Below, piece by piece: positions 41,639-53,500 of a DNA stretch of 64,000 bases. Positions within the stretch are counted from its first letter, which is position 1. The number at the start of each line of letters is the position of its first letter. Position numbers and translations under genes: made by a program. The DNA lies in NCBI RefSeq assembly GCF_947500975.1, contig NZ_CANMUE010000008.1, positions 126,710 to 190,709 on the forward strand, read 5' to 3'. The notes under the pieces are model-generated. The model was given only the letters and a program-made list of their open reading frames with translations. It made no database searches and had not been told where the DNA came from. This DNA comes from an uncultured Polaribacter sp. (lineage in GTDB: Bacteria > Bacteroidota > Bacteroidia > Flavobacteriales > Flavobacteriaceae).

Positions 41639-43300
41639 TTATCTACTTAAATATACCCAACCATTTATGGGTGCTTTTATATCATCATTATAATAAATTA
41701 TATAATAATAAGAACCAGCTGGTAATGGTTCGCTTTTATTTAATGTTAATCTTCCAGTTGAATATCCGTTCCACCAAATAGGATCTGTTTTTCCATTATT
41801 ATCATAATTAAAAACTTTATTACCATATCTATTAAAAATTTCTATCTTAAAATTTGGGTAATTGTTTAATCCTGGTATTAAAAAGGTATCATTTATACCA
41901 TCATCATTTGGTGAAAATGCGTTTGGTATAGTTCCGCAAAAAGTTTCATCTAAGTAATCAGGAACTCCGTTTCCATTACAATCTTCTGTAGATTCATCAA
42001 TGGTTAAAATTCCATCTCCATCATCATCATCGTCTAAATAGTTTAAAATTCCATCACCATCAGTATCAGTTGTACACTCTAATCCGTTTAAATCAGAAAT
42101 AAGAGCAATTGGTATAATACCAAAGACTTCTGATATTGTTTCGTCAAAAGTAGCATTTACACCAGATGAATTTACTTCAATCTCCATTGTAATATTAGTT
42201 ACCGCTACTTCTCTTCTACCTGCTCCAGGAATTGGAATTCTATATTCAACTTCAATCCATTTTCCATCATCTAAATCTTGTGTTTGCTCAGTAGACAAAA
42301 TTTTATCTTCTGTAAATGCTCCGTCAACTATAGTATTAACTGTCATTCTTATTGGTAAATCATAATCACCACTTATATCTCTTCTATTATCAAACAGATA
42401 TGCTTTAAAAATTAAAACATTTTCTATAGTTAAAATATATGGCGAATTTAAATCAAAATCCATTTTTGCCTGACCCCCGATAGGATCAAACCCATTTAAA
42501 AACAAATTATTTCCTGGTGCTGATTCTCCTCCAATCATACTAACATAATCGGTTGTTGTGGAATAAACTAAATGTTCATCTGGAGGAGCAGAAGTATTAA
42601 TTGTACCATCTGCAAAATAAATTTTCTTATAAGTACTGTTGGTTTCTGGAGGGCAACCTTCATTAGTGTCTAATATACTATCATTATCATCATCTGTATC
42701 GCAACCATCAGGAATTCCATCTAAATCATTGTCTAAATTATCATCAAAACCATTACATATATCTACAGAATCTAAAACGCCATCTCCATCATCATCAGCA
42801 TCTACACTAATTATTATTATTTCACTTTCGCAATTTGTATCATCTCCGATTTCACAAATTTTATAAGTTAAAATAAAAGTTCTAGATGGGGTACCTGCAG
42901 GTACATTTACATCTCCATTTTCAAAAATTGTAACTCCAACTAAACCTCCATTGTCTAATAAAATTGTATTTACTGTTGTAGATGTAGCAATTACACCGTC
43001 TACAGTATCATTTATTAAAACATTACCTGCAACACCTCCATTAACTCCATTAATTTCATTTGATGAAAAATCATCTTCAGCTGCTACTATATTTACTCCT
43101 TGCGAATAACTTACATTTATGCTTAAACAGATAAACAACAAAAAACAATTAATAATTAGGTGTTTATTCCTAAAATTATAAATCTGATATTTTTTTTGTG
43201 ATTTTTTTTTTGCAAAAATTGTTACTGAATTGGAAGAATATAAACTTGATGACAACAAGTTACAAAGCATAAATAAAAATGGTCTGGGGGTACTCATCAT
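41639..43300 (-). CDS. T9SS type-B cargo: cadherin-like/TSP3 protein with CHU_C domain (553 aa)
   Basis: The secretion signal core is IINCFLLFICLSINVSYSQ at residues about 47-65, after an unusually long N-terminal stretch; residue Met11 or a non-ATG start is possible, so the start is uncertain. Then follow a cadherin/Ig-like repeat (AAEDDFSSNEINGV), thrombospondin type 3 calcium-binding repeats (DDDGDGVLDSVDICNG, DTDDDNDSILDTNEG), a globular domain of about 190 residues, another TSP3 stretch, and the C-terminal CHU_C domain (IPNAFSPNDDGINDTFLIPG to NGWVYLSR). CHU_C directs export and surface attachment through the T9SS. The PorP gene follows after 5 bp. Confidence 0.85.
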   Translation of the reverse strand: MMSTPRPFLFMLCNLLSSSLYSSNSVTIFAKKKSQKKYQIYNFRNKHLIINCFLLFICLSINVSYSQGVNIVAAEDDFSSNEINGVNGGVAGNVLINDTVDGVIATSTTVNTILLDNGGLVGVTIFENGDVNVPAGTPSRTFILTYKICEIGDDTNCESEIIIISVDADDDGDGVLDSVDICNGFDDNLDNDLDGIPDGCDTDDDNDSILDTNEGCPPETNSTYKKIYFADGTINTSAPPDEHLVYSTTTDYVSMIGGESAPGNNLFLNGFDPIGGQAKMDFDLNSPYILTIENVLIFKAYLFDNRRDISGDYDLPIRMTVNTIVDGAFTEDKILSTEQTQDLDDGKWIEVEYRIPIPGAGRREVAVTNITMEIEVNSSGVNATFDETISEVFGIIPIALISDLNGLECTTDTDGDGILNYLDDDDDGDGILTIDESTEDCNGNGVPDYLDETFCGTIPNAFSPNDDGINDTFLIPGLNNYPNFKIEIFNRYGNKVFNYDNNGKTDPIWWNGYSTGRLTLNKSEPLPAGSYYYIIYYNDDIKAPINGWVYLSR

Positions 43301-43414
43301 ATGAATTTCTTTACTTTATAATACTAATATAGTAAAAGTAGAAGTTAGTTTTATCTTTTTAGTTTAATTTTTATAAATTAATTAATAAAAAGTTTAAAAT
43401 AGTAAGGTAAAAGA

Positions 43415-44530
43415 CTAGTTACCATTTGCAGGAACAGAATCTTCATCATTTTGATCTACAGCTGTAATTTCTGATTCATTTAATAAAATTGTATTTGATG
43501 TTTGAACAACAGCAGAAATTTGTATGGAAATTGTTTCACCACTTGAAATGGTTATTAATCCAAAATCCCAAATACCAGAATTAGAATTATATGTAGTTCC
43601 AGTTGGAATTACTGAGCTTGCTAAATCAAAGGTTAATCCAACTGGTAAAGCATCAGTTACCTGAATACCTGATGCTATTGAATTAGTAGAATTTGTAATA
43701 GAAATTGTAAAAACTATTGTTTCACCAACTTTAGGTATGGGTTTATTTACAGTTTTAGTTAAGTTTAAATCAACAAGGCATTCTATGTTTTCCACTGGTG
43801 CCTGAACCCAGAGTGAAAAACTTTCTTCATCTTCAATTTCTCTTGAAAAAGTACCGGTATTAAACCTTATCCTTTGTATACCTCTACTAGGTATCCAATG
43901 AAACCCGCTAGTATTACCGCATAAATGTACTATATTTTGATGTAAAGAATTGCCTCTTGTTGAAGTACAACTGGCGTTGACAGTAATTGCAGAACTCTCT
44001 GTTCCTGTCCAATTATCATTAATACTATTATCTGCAGTACCTTTATGTAATGTTGTATTAGTTGTAATTCTAGAAAGTATAGCACTGTCTGATGTACTTA
44101 TATCTATATATTCTTCAGAATGAGAAATTCGTGCTAATGTAGCGTTTGTAAATTTTGATAAAATTGTTGTATTTAAAATACCTCTATTTGCATTTGTTAA
44201 TGCAGATACCTGAGGTAAATTTCCAGAAGTACTACCAAAATCTATTGCAATTTTAACAAAACCATTTATATCTACATAGGTAGAAAATATTTCTCCATCA
44301 ATATTAAAATGATATACACCCGCTGCAGTTACATTTCTTGCTTGTCCTAAAGAAATAAATGCAGTTGAAGCAGACAAACCGTCTTCGCAATTAAATACAA
44401 GTTCTGATTTTATTTTATAATCTGATAAATTTCCATTTGCATTAACTTTTCCAATAATTATTATTAAAAATAATAAATAGAATTTATTTTTTAAAGGATA
44501 AGGCTTGGGGTTACCAGACATAAATAACAT
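43415..44530 (-). CDS. DUF11-containing surface protein, apparently truncated
   Basis: A 371-residue protein with a signal segment (FYLLFLIIIIGKVNANG). Residues about 45-245 are an N-terminal domain of unknown type (NVTAAGVYHFNIDGEIFSTY) found on similar surface proteins. Residues about 250-371 are one DUF11 repeat (DLNLTKTVNKPIPKVGETI, DALPVGLTFD, NESEITAVDQNDEDSVPANGN). The frame stops exactly where such proteins usually continue into more DUF11 units and a CHU_C or other sorting domain, and no sorting domain is visible here. It may be a decayed relic of a longer cargo or a free secreted protein. It lies between the two PorP/PorE modules on the same strand. Confidence 0.65.
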   Translation of the reverse strand: MLFMSGNPKPYPLKNKFYLLFLIIIIGKVNANGNLSDYKIKSELVFNCEDGLSASTAFISLGQARNVTAAGVYHFNIDGEIFSTYVDINGFVKIAIDFGSTSGNLPQVSALTNANRGILNTTILSKFTNATLARISHSEEYIDISTSDSAILSRITTNTTLHKGTADNSINDNWTGTESSAITVNASCTSTRGNSLHQNIVHLCGNTSGFHWIPSRGIQRIRFNTGTFSREIEDEESFSLWVQAPVENIECLVDLNLTKTVNKPIPKVGETIVFTISITNSTNSIASGIQVTDALPVGLTFDLASSVIPTGTTYNSNSGIWDFGLITISSGETISIQISAVVQTSNTILLNESEITAVDQNDEDSVPANGN

Positions 44531-44646
44531 TATTTATGTAATTATATTTTTTAAAATCAGAAACTTAATTTAATTGTTTTTACATGATACTTTTCCGGTT
44601 AAATAAATTTAACTTTTGTCAAAATTTACTTAACCTTTTAGTTTTA

Positions 44647-46626
44647 TTATTTATAAGAACCTACATTTAAAAGTACAAATGCAGTTCTTCTATTTGCCTG
44701 ATGCTCATCTTCTGTACATTTTACTCTAATAGAATGTGAATCGTTATCAACACAATTATTTGTTAATTGAGACTCTCCAAAACCTTTTCCAGAAATTCTA
44801 TTTCTACTTATCCCTTTAGAAACTATATAATCTACAGTTGATTTTGCTCTTTTATCAGATAAGTTTAAGTTAAAAGATTCTCTACCTCTAGCATCTGTAT
44901 GTGAACCTGATTGAACTATAATTTTTGGGTACTTATTCATTATTTTAACAATATAATTCAATTCTCTTTGAGCATCTGGTCTGATATTCCACTTATTATA
45001 ATCAAAATATATATCATTAATTTTTATCACTAAATCTCCTTTTTCATCATAAACAAAATCGTCAACAATTTTTAAATTGAAATCTAGTTCCAATTCTACT
45101 AAAGCTTGAGAAGTAGTTGAAAATGATTTAGTATCTGGCTTATAATATTCTTTTGATGCTGTAATTGTATAATTTTCATTACATGGCAATTTAAAAGAAA
45201 ATTGTCCTTTATCACCTGCAATTGCATTACTTACAATAACACCTTTTGTGTCTTTAACAACTAAATTAGCGTAAGAAAGTGGTTTTTTAAATTGACTCTC
45301 TTTTACAAAACCAGTAATAACTTGTTTACAATCTTCATTAACTTTAACTTCTTTTTTATCCAGTTGAACAAATGAATAAATATCATCATCACCTACACCA
45401 CCTTTTCTGTTAGAAGATAAATATCCTTTTTGAGTTTCAGTATTTATAGAAAAAGCAAAATCATCCAATTCAGAATTTATAGGTGCTTTTAAATTAACTG
45501 GTTTTTCAAACTCTCCATTTGTAAATTTACTTTCAAAAATATCTAAAGCTCCAATTCCAAAATGACCATCAGAAGAAAAGTAAAGTATGTTATCATCAGA
45601 TATAAAAGGAAACATTTCTCTTCCTTCTGTATTTACTTTATTCCCTAAATTTTGTACTTTACCATAAGTACCATCATCATTAACATCTACGTAATAGATA
45701 TCTGTTTGACCAAAACCTCCAGGCATATTTGAAACAAAGTATAAACGTTTACCATCTTTAGTTAAAGTTGGATGACCTGTAGAATATTCATTACTATTAA
45801 AAGGAACTTCTGTTATGTTATCCCATTTATCTTTTACCCATTCAGATCTAAATATCTTAAGTTTATTATACCCTTTTTCATCCGTCTTATAACTTCCTTC
45901 ATTATAGTTATTTCTGGTAAAGTACATTATTGTTTCATCTTGTGAAAAAGTAACTGAAGATTCATGATATTTAGTATTAACTCTATCAGAAAACATAGGT
46001 CTTACTTGAGAAGAGTCAATATTTTCTTTTAATACTTTATAAATATCTAAAAAGTTTTTTTGATTTCTAGTATGAGATCTTTTAACAAAGGGACTCTTTT
46101 TTTGTGGTGATGAAAATAGAATTGTATTTCCATATTCTGTAGCACCAAAATCTGAGTAAGGAGTGTTTATACCTTTTAAATTTGATACTACATAGTTTCC
46201 TTTTTTATCTTTAATATCGGCTAAAACTGCTTTTTTATTTGTAAAATTATCACCTCTAGTATCATTATTCTCAGCTATATGAAATTTTTCCATCCATATT
46301 TTTGATTCTTTAAAATTGCCATTAGCTCTTAAAGATTGCGCATATTTAAACATATACTCTGATTCTGATATCTTAAAAATACTATCCAATTTTTTATAAG
46401 CTGCTGCTGCATGTACCATATCAACATTTTCATAATAACTATCTCCCAACCTTTTTAAAACATGTTTTGTTGGATTTTTTAATGATAATTTATGATATTC
46501 TTTTGCTGCAGTAATATAAGATAAGTTATCAAAAAAAGTGTCTGCTACTTTTGTTTCTTTAGATTGAGAAAACATGGTTAAACTATTAACCAACAAAAAA
46601 GAAAGTATATATATTGTTTTTTTCAT
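44647..46626 (-). CDS. PorE-like OmpA protein (module 1)
   Basis: A 659-residue envelope protein, starting at the ATG at 46626 (MKKTIYILSFLL signal peptide); a longer frame would overlap the PorP gene and put 36 odd residues before the signal. Domain order is TPR-like (25-130), propeller (150-420; DGKRLYFVSNMPG, KGYLSSNRKGG), carboxypeptidase-like regulatory domain (435-520) and OmpA-like domain (530-659; DIYFDYNKWNIRPDAQREL, SGSHTDARGR). It matches its 38.3-kb paralog along its length but ends after OmpA, without LysM. By analogy with PorE it would tether the outer membrane secretion apparatus to peptidoglycan. Confidence 0.9.
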   Translation of the reverse strand: MKKTIYILSFLLVNSLTMFSQSKETKVADTFFDNLSYITAAKEYHKLSLKNPTKHVLKRLGDSYYENVDMVHAAAAYKKLDSIFKISESEYMFKYAQSLRANGNFKESKIWMEKFHIAENNDTRGDNFTNKKAVLADIKDKKGNYVVSNLKGINTPYSDFGATEYGNTILFSSPQKKSPFVKRSHTRNQKNFLDIYKVLKENIDSSQVRPMFSDRVNTKYHESSVTFSQDETIMYFTRNNYNEGSYKTDEKGYNKLKIFRSEWVKDKWDNITEVPFNSNEYSTGHPTLTKDGKRLYFVSNMPGGFGQTDIYYVDVNDDGTYGKVQNLGNKVNTEGREMFPFISDDNILYFSSDGHFGIGALDIFESKFTNGEFEKPVNLKAPINSELDDFAFSINTETQKGYLSSNRKGGVGDDDIYSFVQLDKKEVKVNEDCKQVITGFVKESQFKKPLSYANLVVKDTKGVIVSNAIAGDKGQFSFKLPCNENYTITASKEYYKPDTKSFSTTSQALVELELDFNLKIVDDFVYDEKGDLVIKINDIYFDYNKWNIRPDAQRELNYIVKIMNKYPKIIVQSGSHTDARGRESFNLNLSDKRAKSTVDYIVSKGISRNRISGKGFGESQLTNNCVDNDSHSIRVKCTEDEHQANRRTAFVLLNVGSYK

Positions 46627-46645
46627 GAGTATCGTTTTTTTGTTA

Positions 46646-47563
46646 TTAGAAGAATCTAGGGGAAGCAATTTTGTTTCTTTCAAAATCGAAATTAAACAAT
46701 AGAAAAACTTCGTGAGAACCTGAGTTATAATCACCCAAAGCGGTTAATGTATGATCATAAGAATAACCAACTCTTAAACTTTTAGATGCTCTAAGATTTA
46801 CTAAAGCAGAAACTGATTCAGATAATCTATACGATAAACCAAATTCAAATTTATCATATAATAAAATATTACCAGAAAAATCTATTGAAAGTGGTGCTCC
46901 ATCTGCAGCTTTAACCATTGTAGATGGTTTTAACTTTACGTCATCAGATAAATCAAAAACATAACCAGATGTAAAAAAGTAATGTTTTGTTTCTGTTGCT
47001 TTTGTTATTTGACCTCCATTTTTTTCAAATTGAAAAGTTTCTAACAAATTTGGTATTGATAAACCTGCATAAAATTTCTCTGTATAATAAAACGCTCCTG
47101 CACCAATATTTGGTAAAATTTTATTTGCATTTTGATTAATAAAAGCTAAATCATTTGGATCTGTTGTATTTATACAAGGCAAACAGATATTAAAAAATGT
47201 AAACCCTGCTTTGATACCTAAAGCTAATTTAGCTTTTTCATTTACTCTTATAGTATAAGAGAAGTCGCCATAAACATTTTGCTCTTCAACTGGTCCTATT
47301 TCATCTAATATTACTGAAAGACCTACTCCAACATTATTACCAATTGGTGTATTTGCTCCAAAAGTTAATGTTCTTGGAGCTCCTTCTATTCCAACCCATT
47401 GAGATCTTGCTAAAAAATTAAGACTCAAGGCATCATAAGACCCAGCATATGCTGGGTTTATGATGTTCATATTATACACATACTGAGTATACTGTGGATC
47501 TTGCTGTGCTTTTGCAGAAACAGTAAATAATATAACTGCAATGATTATTATAAGTTTTTTCAT
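46646..47563 (-). CDS. PorP/SprF-family type IX secretion outer membrane protein (module 1)
   Basis: A 305-residue outer membrane barrel. I chose the ATG at 47563 (MKKLIIIIAVILF signal peptide, mature end AKAQQDPQYTQYVYN); the longer frame from 47602 would overlap the giant gene. NPAYAGSYDALSLNFLARS, WVGIEGAPRTLTFG and the ending KIASPRFF parallel the second copy. Its position 17 bp after a giant CHU_C adhesin reproduces the sprB-sprF pairing of F. johnsoniae, so it is probably the dedicated secretion partner of that adhesin. Confidence 0.94.
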   Translation of the reverse strand: MKKLIIIIAVILFTVSAKAQQDPQYTQYVYNMNIINPAYAGSYDALSLNFLARSQWVGIEGAPRTLTFGANTPIGNNVGVGLSVILDEIGPVEEQNVYGDFSYTIRVNEKAKLALGIKAGFTFFNICLPCINTTDPNDLAFINQNANKILPNIGAGAFYYTEKFYAGLSIPNLLETFQFEKNGGQITKATETKHYFFTSGYVFDLSDDVKLKPSTMVKAADGAPLSIDFSGNILLYDKFEFGLSYRLSESVSALVNLRASKSLRVGYSYDHTLTALGDYNSGSHEVFLLFNFDFERNKIASPRFF

Positions 47564-47580
47564 TTGTATTGCGTTTTTTT

Positions 47581-50500
47581 TTATCTGTTTAAATATACCC
47601 ATCCGTTAATTGGTTCTTTTGTTCCATCATTAAAATAAATGATATAATAATAAGTACCTGTTGGTAGTTGTTTACTAGGAGCTATTGTTAACCTTCCAGT
47701 TGAATATCCACCCCACCATATAGGGTTTGTTCTACCATTATTATTATAATCATATACCTGATTACCCCATCTGTTATAAATCTCTAATTTAAAGTTAGGA
47801 TATTCAGATAATCCAGGTATTACAAATGTATCATTTACACCATCACCATTTGGAGAGAATCCGTTTGGAATTAATTCACAATTTGTAATATCTATATGAT
47901 CTGGAATACTATCTGTATCACAATCAAACATAAATTCATCAACTGTATTAACTCCGTCTCCATCATCATCTATATCTAAATAGTTAGGAATACCATCACC
48001 ATCTGTATCATCATTTGTTGGATCTCCGTCTTGATCTACATCTTCATCTGCTGTATCAACTCCATCGCCATCATCATCAGCATCTTGGAAATCTCTAACA
48101 CCATCTCCATCTGAATCTAAAACATCATAATCTATATCTCCACTGTCAATATCAGTTTCAATATCATCATATAAACCATTGTCTCCAAATTCAGAATCAT
48201 CGCCATCGATAACCCCATCATTATCTACGTCTGGAGCATTACTGCCTGATTCTTCTAAGTCTGTTAAACCATCGCCATCTGAATCCAAGTCTAAATGATC
48301 TGGGATACCATCGCCATCTGTATCTAAAGTGAAATCACCATCATTTTCTACAAGATCTGGAATACCATCATTATCATCATCTAAATCTATTGAATCTGGA
48401 ATACCATCGCCATCTGAATCTACTGAATCTACATCTAAGTAATCAGGGATTCCATCGCCATCTGAATCAACTAAAATATCATCAACATTTTCATCTATAG
48501 TATCAATACCATCGCCATCATCATCTGGATCTAAATAATCTGGAATACCATCTCCATCTGTATCATCATTCATTGGATCTCCATCTTGATCTACATCTTC
48601 ATCTGCTGTATCAACTCCATCGCCATCATCATCGGTATCTAAATAATCTGGAATACCATCGCCATCTGTATCATCATTGGTTAAATCACCGTCTGAATTT
48701 ATATCTTCATCTTCGGTATCTACTCCATCGCCATCATCATCGGTATCTAAATAATTTGGAATACCATCACCATCTGTATCATCATTGGTTGAATCACCAT
48801 CTTGATCTACATCTTCATCTATAGTATCTACTCCATCACCATCATCATCTGGATCTAAATAATCTGGAATACCATCATTGTCTGTATCATCATCTGTAGG
48901 GTCTCCATTTTGATTTTCTACATCTTCATCAGCAGTATCAACTCCATCGCCATCATCATCGGTATCTAAATAGTTAGGGATACCATCACCATCTGTATCA
49001 TCATTGGTTGAATCGCCATCTGAATTTACATCTTCATCAGCAGTATCAACTCCATCGCCATCATCATCGGTATCTAAATAGTTAGGGATACCATCACCAT
49101 CTGTATCATCATTGGTTGAATCGCCATCTGAATCTACATCTTCATCTTCGGTATCTACTCCATCGCCATCATCATCGGTATCTAAATAATTAGGGATACC
49201 ATCACCATCTGTATCATCATTAGTTGAATCGCCATCTGAGTCTACATCTTCATCTGCTGTATCAACTCCATCGCCATCATCATCGGTATCTAAATAGTTA
49301 GGGATACCATCACCATCTGTATCATCATTGGTTGAATCGCCATCTGAGTCTACATCTTCATCTGCAGTATCAACTCCATCGCCATCATCATCGGTATCTA
49401 AATAGTTAGGGATACCATCACCATCTGTATCATCATTGGTTGGATCGCCATCTTGATCTACATCTTCATCTGCTGTATCAACTCCATCACCATCATCATC
49501 GGTATCTAAATAATTAGGGATACCATCACCATCTGTATCATCATTGGTTGGATCGCCATCAGAATCTACATCTTCGTCTACTGTTTCAATACCATCGCCA
49601 TCATCATCAGTATCTTGGAAGTTAGGTATACCGTCTCCGTCTGTATCTATTGTATCATTTGTTGTAGTTCCACTTTCTGGTGTAGTTTCTATACCATCAA
49701 ATAAACCATTTGCTCCTGATCCTGTAGTTGCTGCATCGATAACTCCATCTCCATCTGTATCTAAATCTCCATTTCCAGATTCTTCTACATCACTTACTCC
49801 ATCTCCATCTGAATCTAAATCTAAGTGATCTGGAATACCATCTCCATCTGTATCTCTTAAAGGATCTCCATTTTGTTCAACTGTATCTGGAATACCATCA
49901 TTATCATCATCTAAATCTACAGAGTCAGGTATACCATCCCCATCTGTATCATCTGTATCTAAATAATCAGGAATACCATCACCATCTGAATCATCATCTG
50001 ATAAATCTCCATTATTGTTATTGTCTTCATCAACTGTATCAATTCCATCGCCATCATCATCAGTATCTAAATAATTAGGAGTACCATCACCATCTGTATC
50101 ATCATTGGTTGAATCGCCATCTGAGTCTACATCTTCATCTGCAGTATCAACTCCATCGCCATCATCATCGGTATCTAAATAGTTAGGGATACCATCACCA
50201 TCTGTATCATCATTGGTTGAATCACCATCTTGATCTACATCTTCATCTGCTGTATCAACTCCATCACCATCATCATCGGTATCTAAATAATTAGGGATAC
50301 CATCTCCGTCTGTATCATCATTGGTTGGATCGCCATCAGAATCTACATCTTCGTCTACTGTTTCAATACCATCGCCATCATCATCAGTATCTTGGAAGTT
50401 AGGTATACCGTCTTCGTCTGTATCTATTGTATCATTTGTTGTAGTTCCACTTTCTGGTGTAGTTTCTATACCATCAAATAAACCATTTGCTCCTGATCCT

Positions 50501-53500
50501 GTAGTTGCTGCATCGATAACTCCATCTCCATCTGTATCTAAATCTCCATTTCCAGATTCTTCTACATCACTTACTCCATCTCCATCTGAATCTAAATCTA
50601 AGTGATCTGGGATACCATCTCCATCTGTATCTCTTAAAGGATCTCCATTTTGTTCAACTGTATCTGGAATACCATCATTATCATCATCTAAATCTACAAT
50701 ATCAGGAATGCCATCGCCATCTGTATCATCTGTATCATTATTAATTGTAATAGTTACAGTTTCAGTTAAACATACATATGGGCTTTCTGCGATGTTACAT
50801 ACTGTATAATCTATAGTAATAATTATATCTTCCTCTCCAATAGCAGGCGTATATGTCATTTCACCTGTTAAATTATCAAATGTTACTGTACCAGTTCCTG
50901 TACCGGTTCCTGCATTTGTAATTGTTGTATTTGCAGATGGTAAGAAATCATCATTATCTAAAATGTTTAATGTCTCAGTTGATCCATTTGCAATTGTTAT
51001 TGCATCTGGAGCAGTAGTTGGTGTAAACACATTTGGATCTGTTGTATCTGGATTACCATCATTATCATCATCTGGATCTGTTACATCTGGTAAACCATCT
51101 TTATCATTATCTTTTTGTACAGTTATTGTTACAGTTTCTGTTACACATACATTAGGGTCAACATCAGTATTACAAACTGTATAATCTACTGTTACACTTG
51201 TGCCTTCTTCTCCTGGTGCTGATGTGTATGTCATTTCTCCAGTCAAAGGATCAAAAGTAACAATACCAGTAGCGGTACCCGTACCTGCATTTGTAATTGA
51301 AATTGTAGAACCTGGAATAAAATCATCATTTGATAAAACATTTACAGTATTCTCAACTCCCTCTACCACAATTAATTCATCTGGTGCTGTAGTTGCTACT
51401 AAATCATTATCATCTGTAGTATCTGGGTTACCATCATTATCATCATCTGGATCTTCACTATCTGGAATACCATCTCCATCTGTATCTAAATCATCTAAAT
51501 AATCTGGAATACCATCACCATTATCATCATCATCATTGTTTAAGAAAATTCCGTCATTATCATTATCCTCATCTGCGGTTAATACTCCATCATTATCATC
51601 ATCAGTATCTAAATAATCTGGAATTGAATCTCCATCTGAATCTTGATCTGATGCATCATTATTTGCTGCATCATAATTTTCATCAATAGTATCGATACCA
51701 TCTCCATCATCATCTACATCTTGGAAGTTAGGGATACCATCTCCATCCGTATCCAATACATCATCAGTTGTTCCACTTTCTGGAGTAGTTTCTACACCAT
51801 CAAATAATCCATTTGCTCCTGAACCTGTATCAGATCCATCTATAACACCATCATTATCAGCATCTGTTAATCCTAAACCTGATTCTGTTAAATCATTTAC
51901 ACCATCACCGTCTGAATCTAAATCTAAGTGATCTGGTGTACCATCTCCATCTGTATCTCTTAATGGGTCTCCGTCTTGCTCTACTGTATCTAAAATACCG
52001 TCATTATCATCATCTAAATCTACACTATCTGTAATACCATCTCCATCTGAATCTAATATTTCTCTATAATCTACTTCTGTAGTAGAAGTGTTAGAGTTTG
52101 GTAAATCTGATGCTCCATTATCTTGATCATCATTTACATCAAAAGGTAAGCCTGTTGTATCAACATCATCATAACTGTCTAATAAACCATCGCCATCAGT
52201 ATCTGAATTTTCAGTAGATGTTATAAATCCTGCTTCTTCTGTATCAGTTAAACTATCATTGTCAGAATCTGTATCTAAATAATCTAGTATAAAATCACCA
52301 TCTGTATCAATAGGTAATAGCCCTGAACTTGTTGCATTGTCATAAACATCTGCTAAACCATCTCCATCTGTATCAGTTCCTGTAACCACAATATAATCAT
52401 CTGTTAATTGTGCTTCTACGTTATCTGGAATACCATCATTATCAGAATCTATATCTAAATTATCTGCTATTCCATCATTATCACTATCAATTGCATCACT
52501 TACTGTATATACAACCCCAACTCCTGGTCCTGAGTTTTGTGAAGTTCCATTGACATCAGTTGGAACAGAAGATGTTGTATTACCGTCGAATAAACCATTA
52601 ATTGAACATAAATCAAATAACATTGACCCTAAACTGGTGTTAGAAGTTGCAGATAATAATTCTGCAGAGAATGTTACATTTAATGTTGATGTATTATAAT
52701 AGTTAAAATATGTTGCAATTCTTGGTGCTAAATCTACACCAGAATATGTGTCATCTGGCCCTGTAAAAGTTACTAGACCCGTAGCAGCATTATCATCAAC
52801 AGTTAACAAAGTGTTACCAGCCACGGCATATAAACCTGGTCTTTCAAGAATTACAGACTCTTGAGCATTAGCTCCGTCTATATCATAAATTGTTCCTCCA
52901 AATCTATTAATGTTAAATTGTGTTTCTGTATCATCAATTAATAATATTAATTTAAAGCTCATTGAAGCTACATTATTAGTTGGTGTTGGCACCGTAAATT
53001 CTGGTTGCCAAGCATCTACACTTCCTGTTGAAGAATTATCAATAGATATTAATGAAGCTCCTCCTTCAGTAGCTGTAATTTCTACAATTGCATCTAAAAT
53101 TCCTCCTGTTTCAATATAACCTGTAACATCAAGAACGTTTTCAAAACGATATTTAGCTCCTATTGTTCCTTGCCCAGATCCTGAGCCAGCAACATATATT
53201 GGATTTGTAAAACTAGCTGCTGGTAATAAACAGTTTGGATCATTTATTACATCTGATGGTACAAAACCTAAAGCTTCTACTGAATCAATAATACCATCAT
53301 TATCATCATCTATATCTACATCATCATTGATACCATCTCCATCTGTATCAACAGGTGTAGTATAAACAACATTATCTCTAAAATCTACCTCAGCAGTTGC
53401 TGCGTTTTGATCGTTTGGTAATGCTGTTACATCTTGATTACTATTAGTTGCAGCTGTTGTATCTGATATTCCATTTGGATTGTTATCAAAAGCATCATCT

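Noticed and set aside
44598..44613. Palindrome GTTAAAT-AA-ATTTAAC upstream of the DUF11 gene as an operator
   Set aside because: It is entirely AT-rich apart from the outer bases, so chance is likely; no matching site was seen elsewhere in the window.
46627..46734. Longer N-terminus for the module 1 PorE-like protein
   Set aside because: It would overlap the PorP gene and place 36 residues before an obvious signal peptide.
47564..47602. Longer N-terminus for the module 1 PorP protein
   Set aside because: It would overlap the end of the giant gene and precede a clear MKK signal peptide.
48490..49572. Regular 108-bp repeats considered as a CRISPR array
   Set aside because: The repeat is continuous coding sequence without unique spacers, stays in frame and encodes calcium-binding TSP3 motifs.
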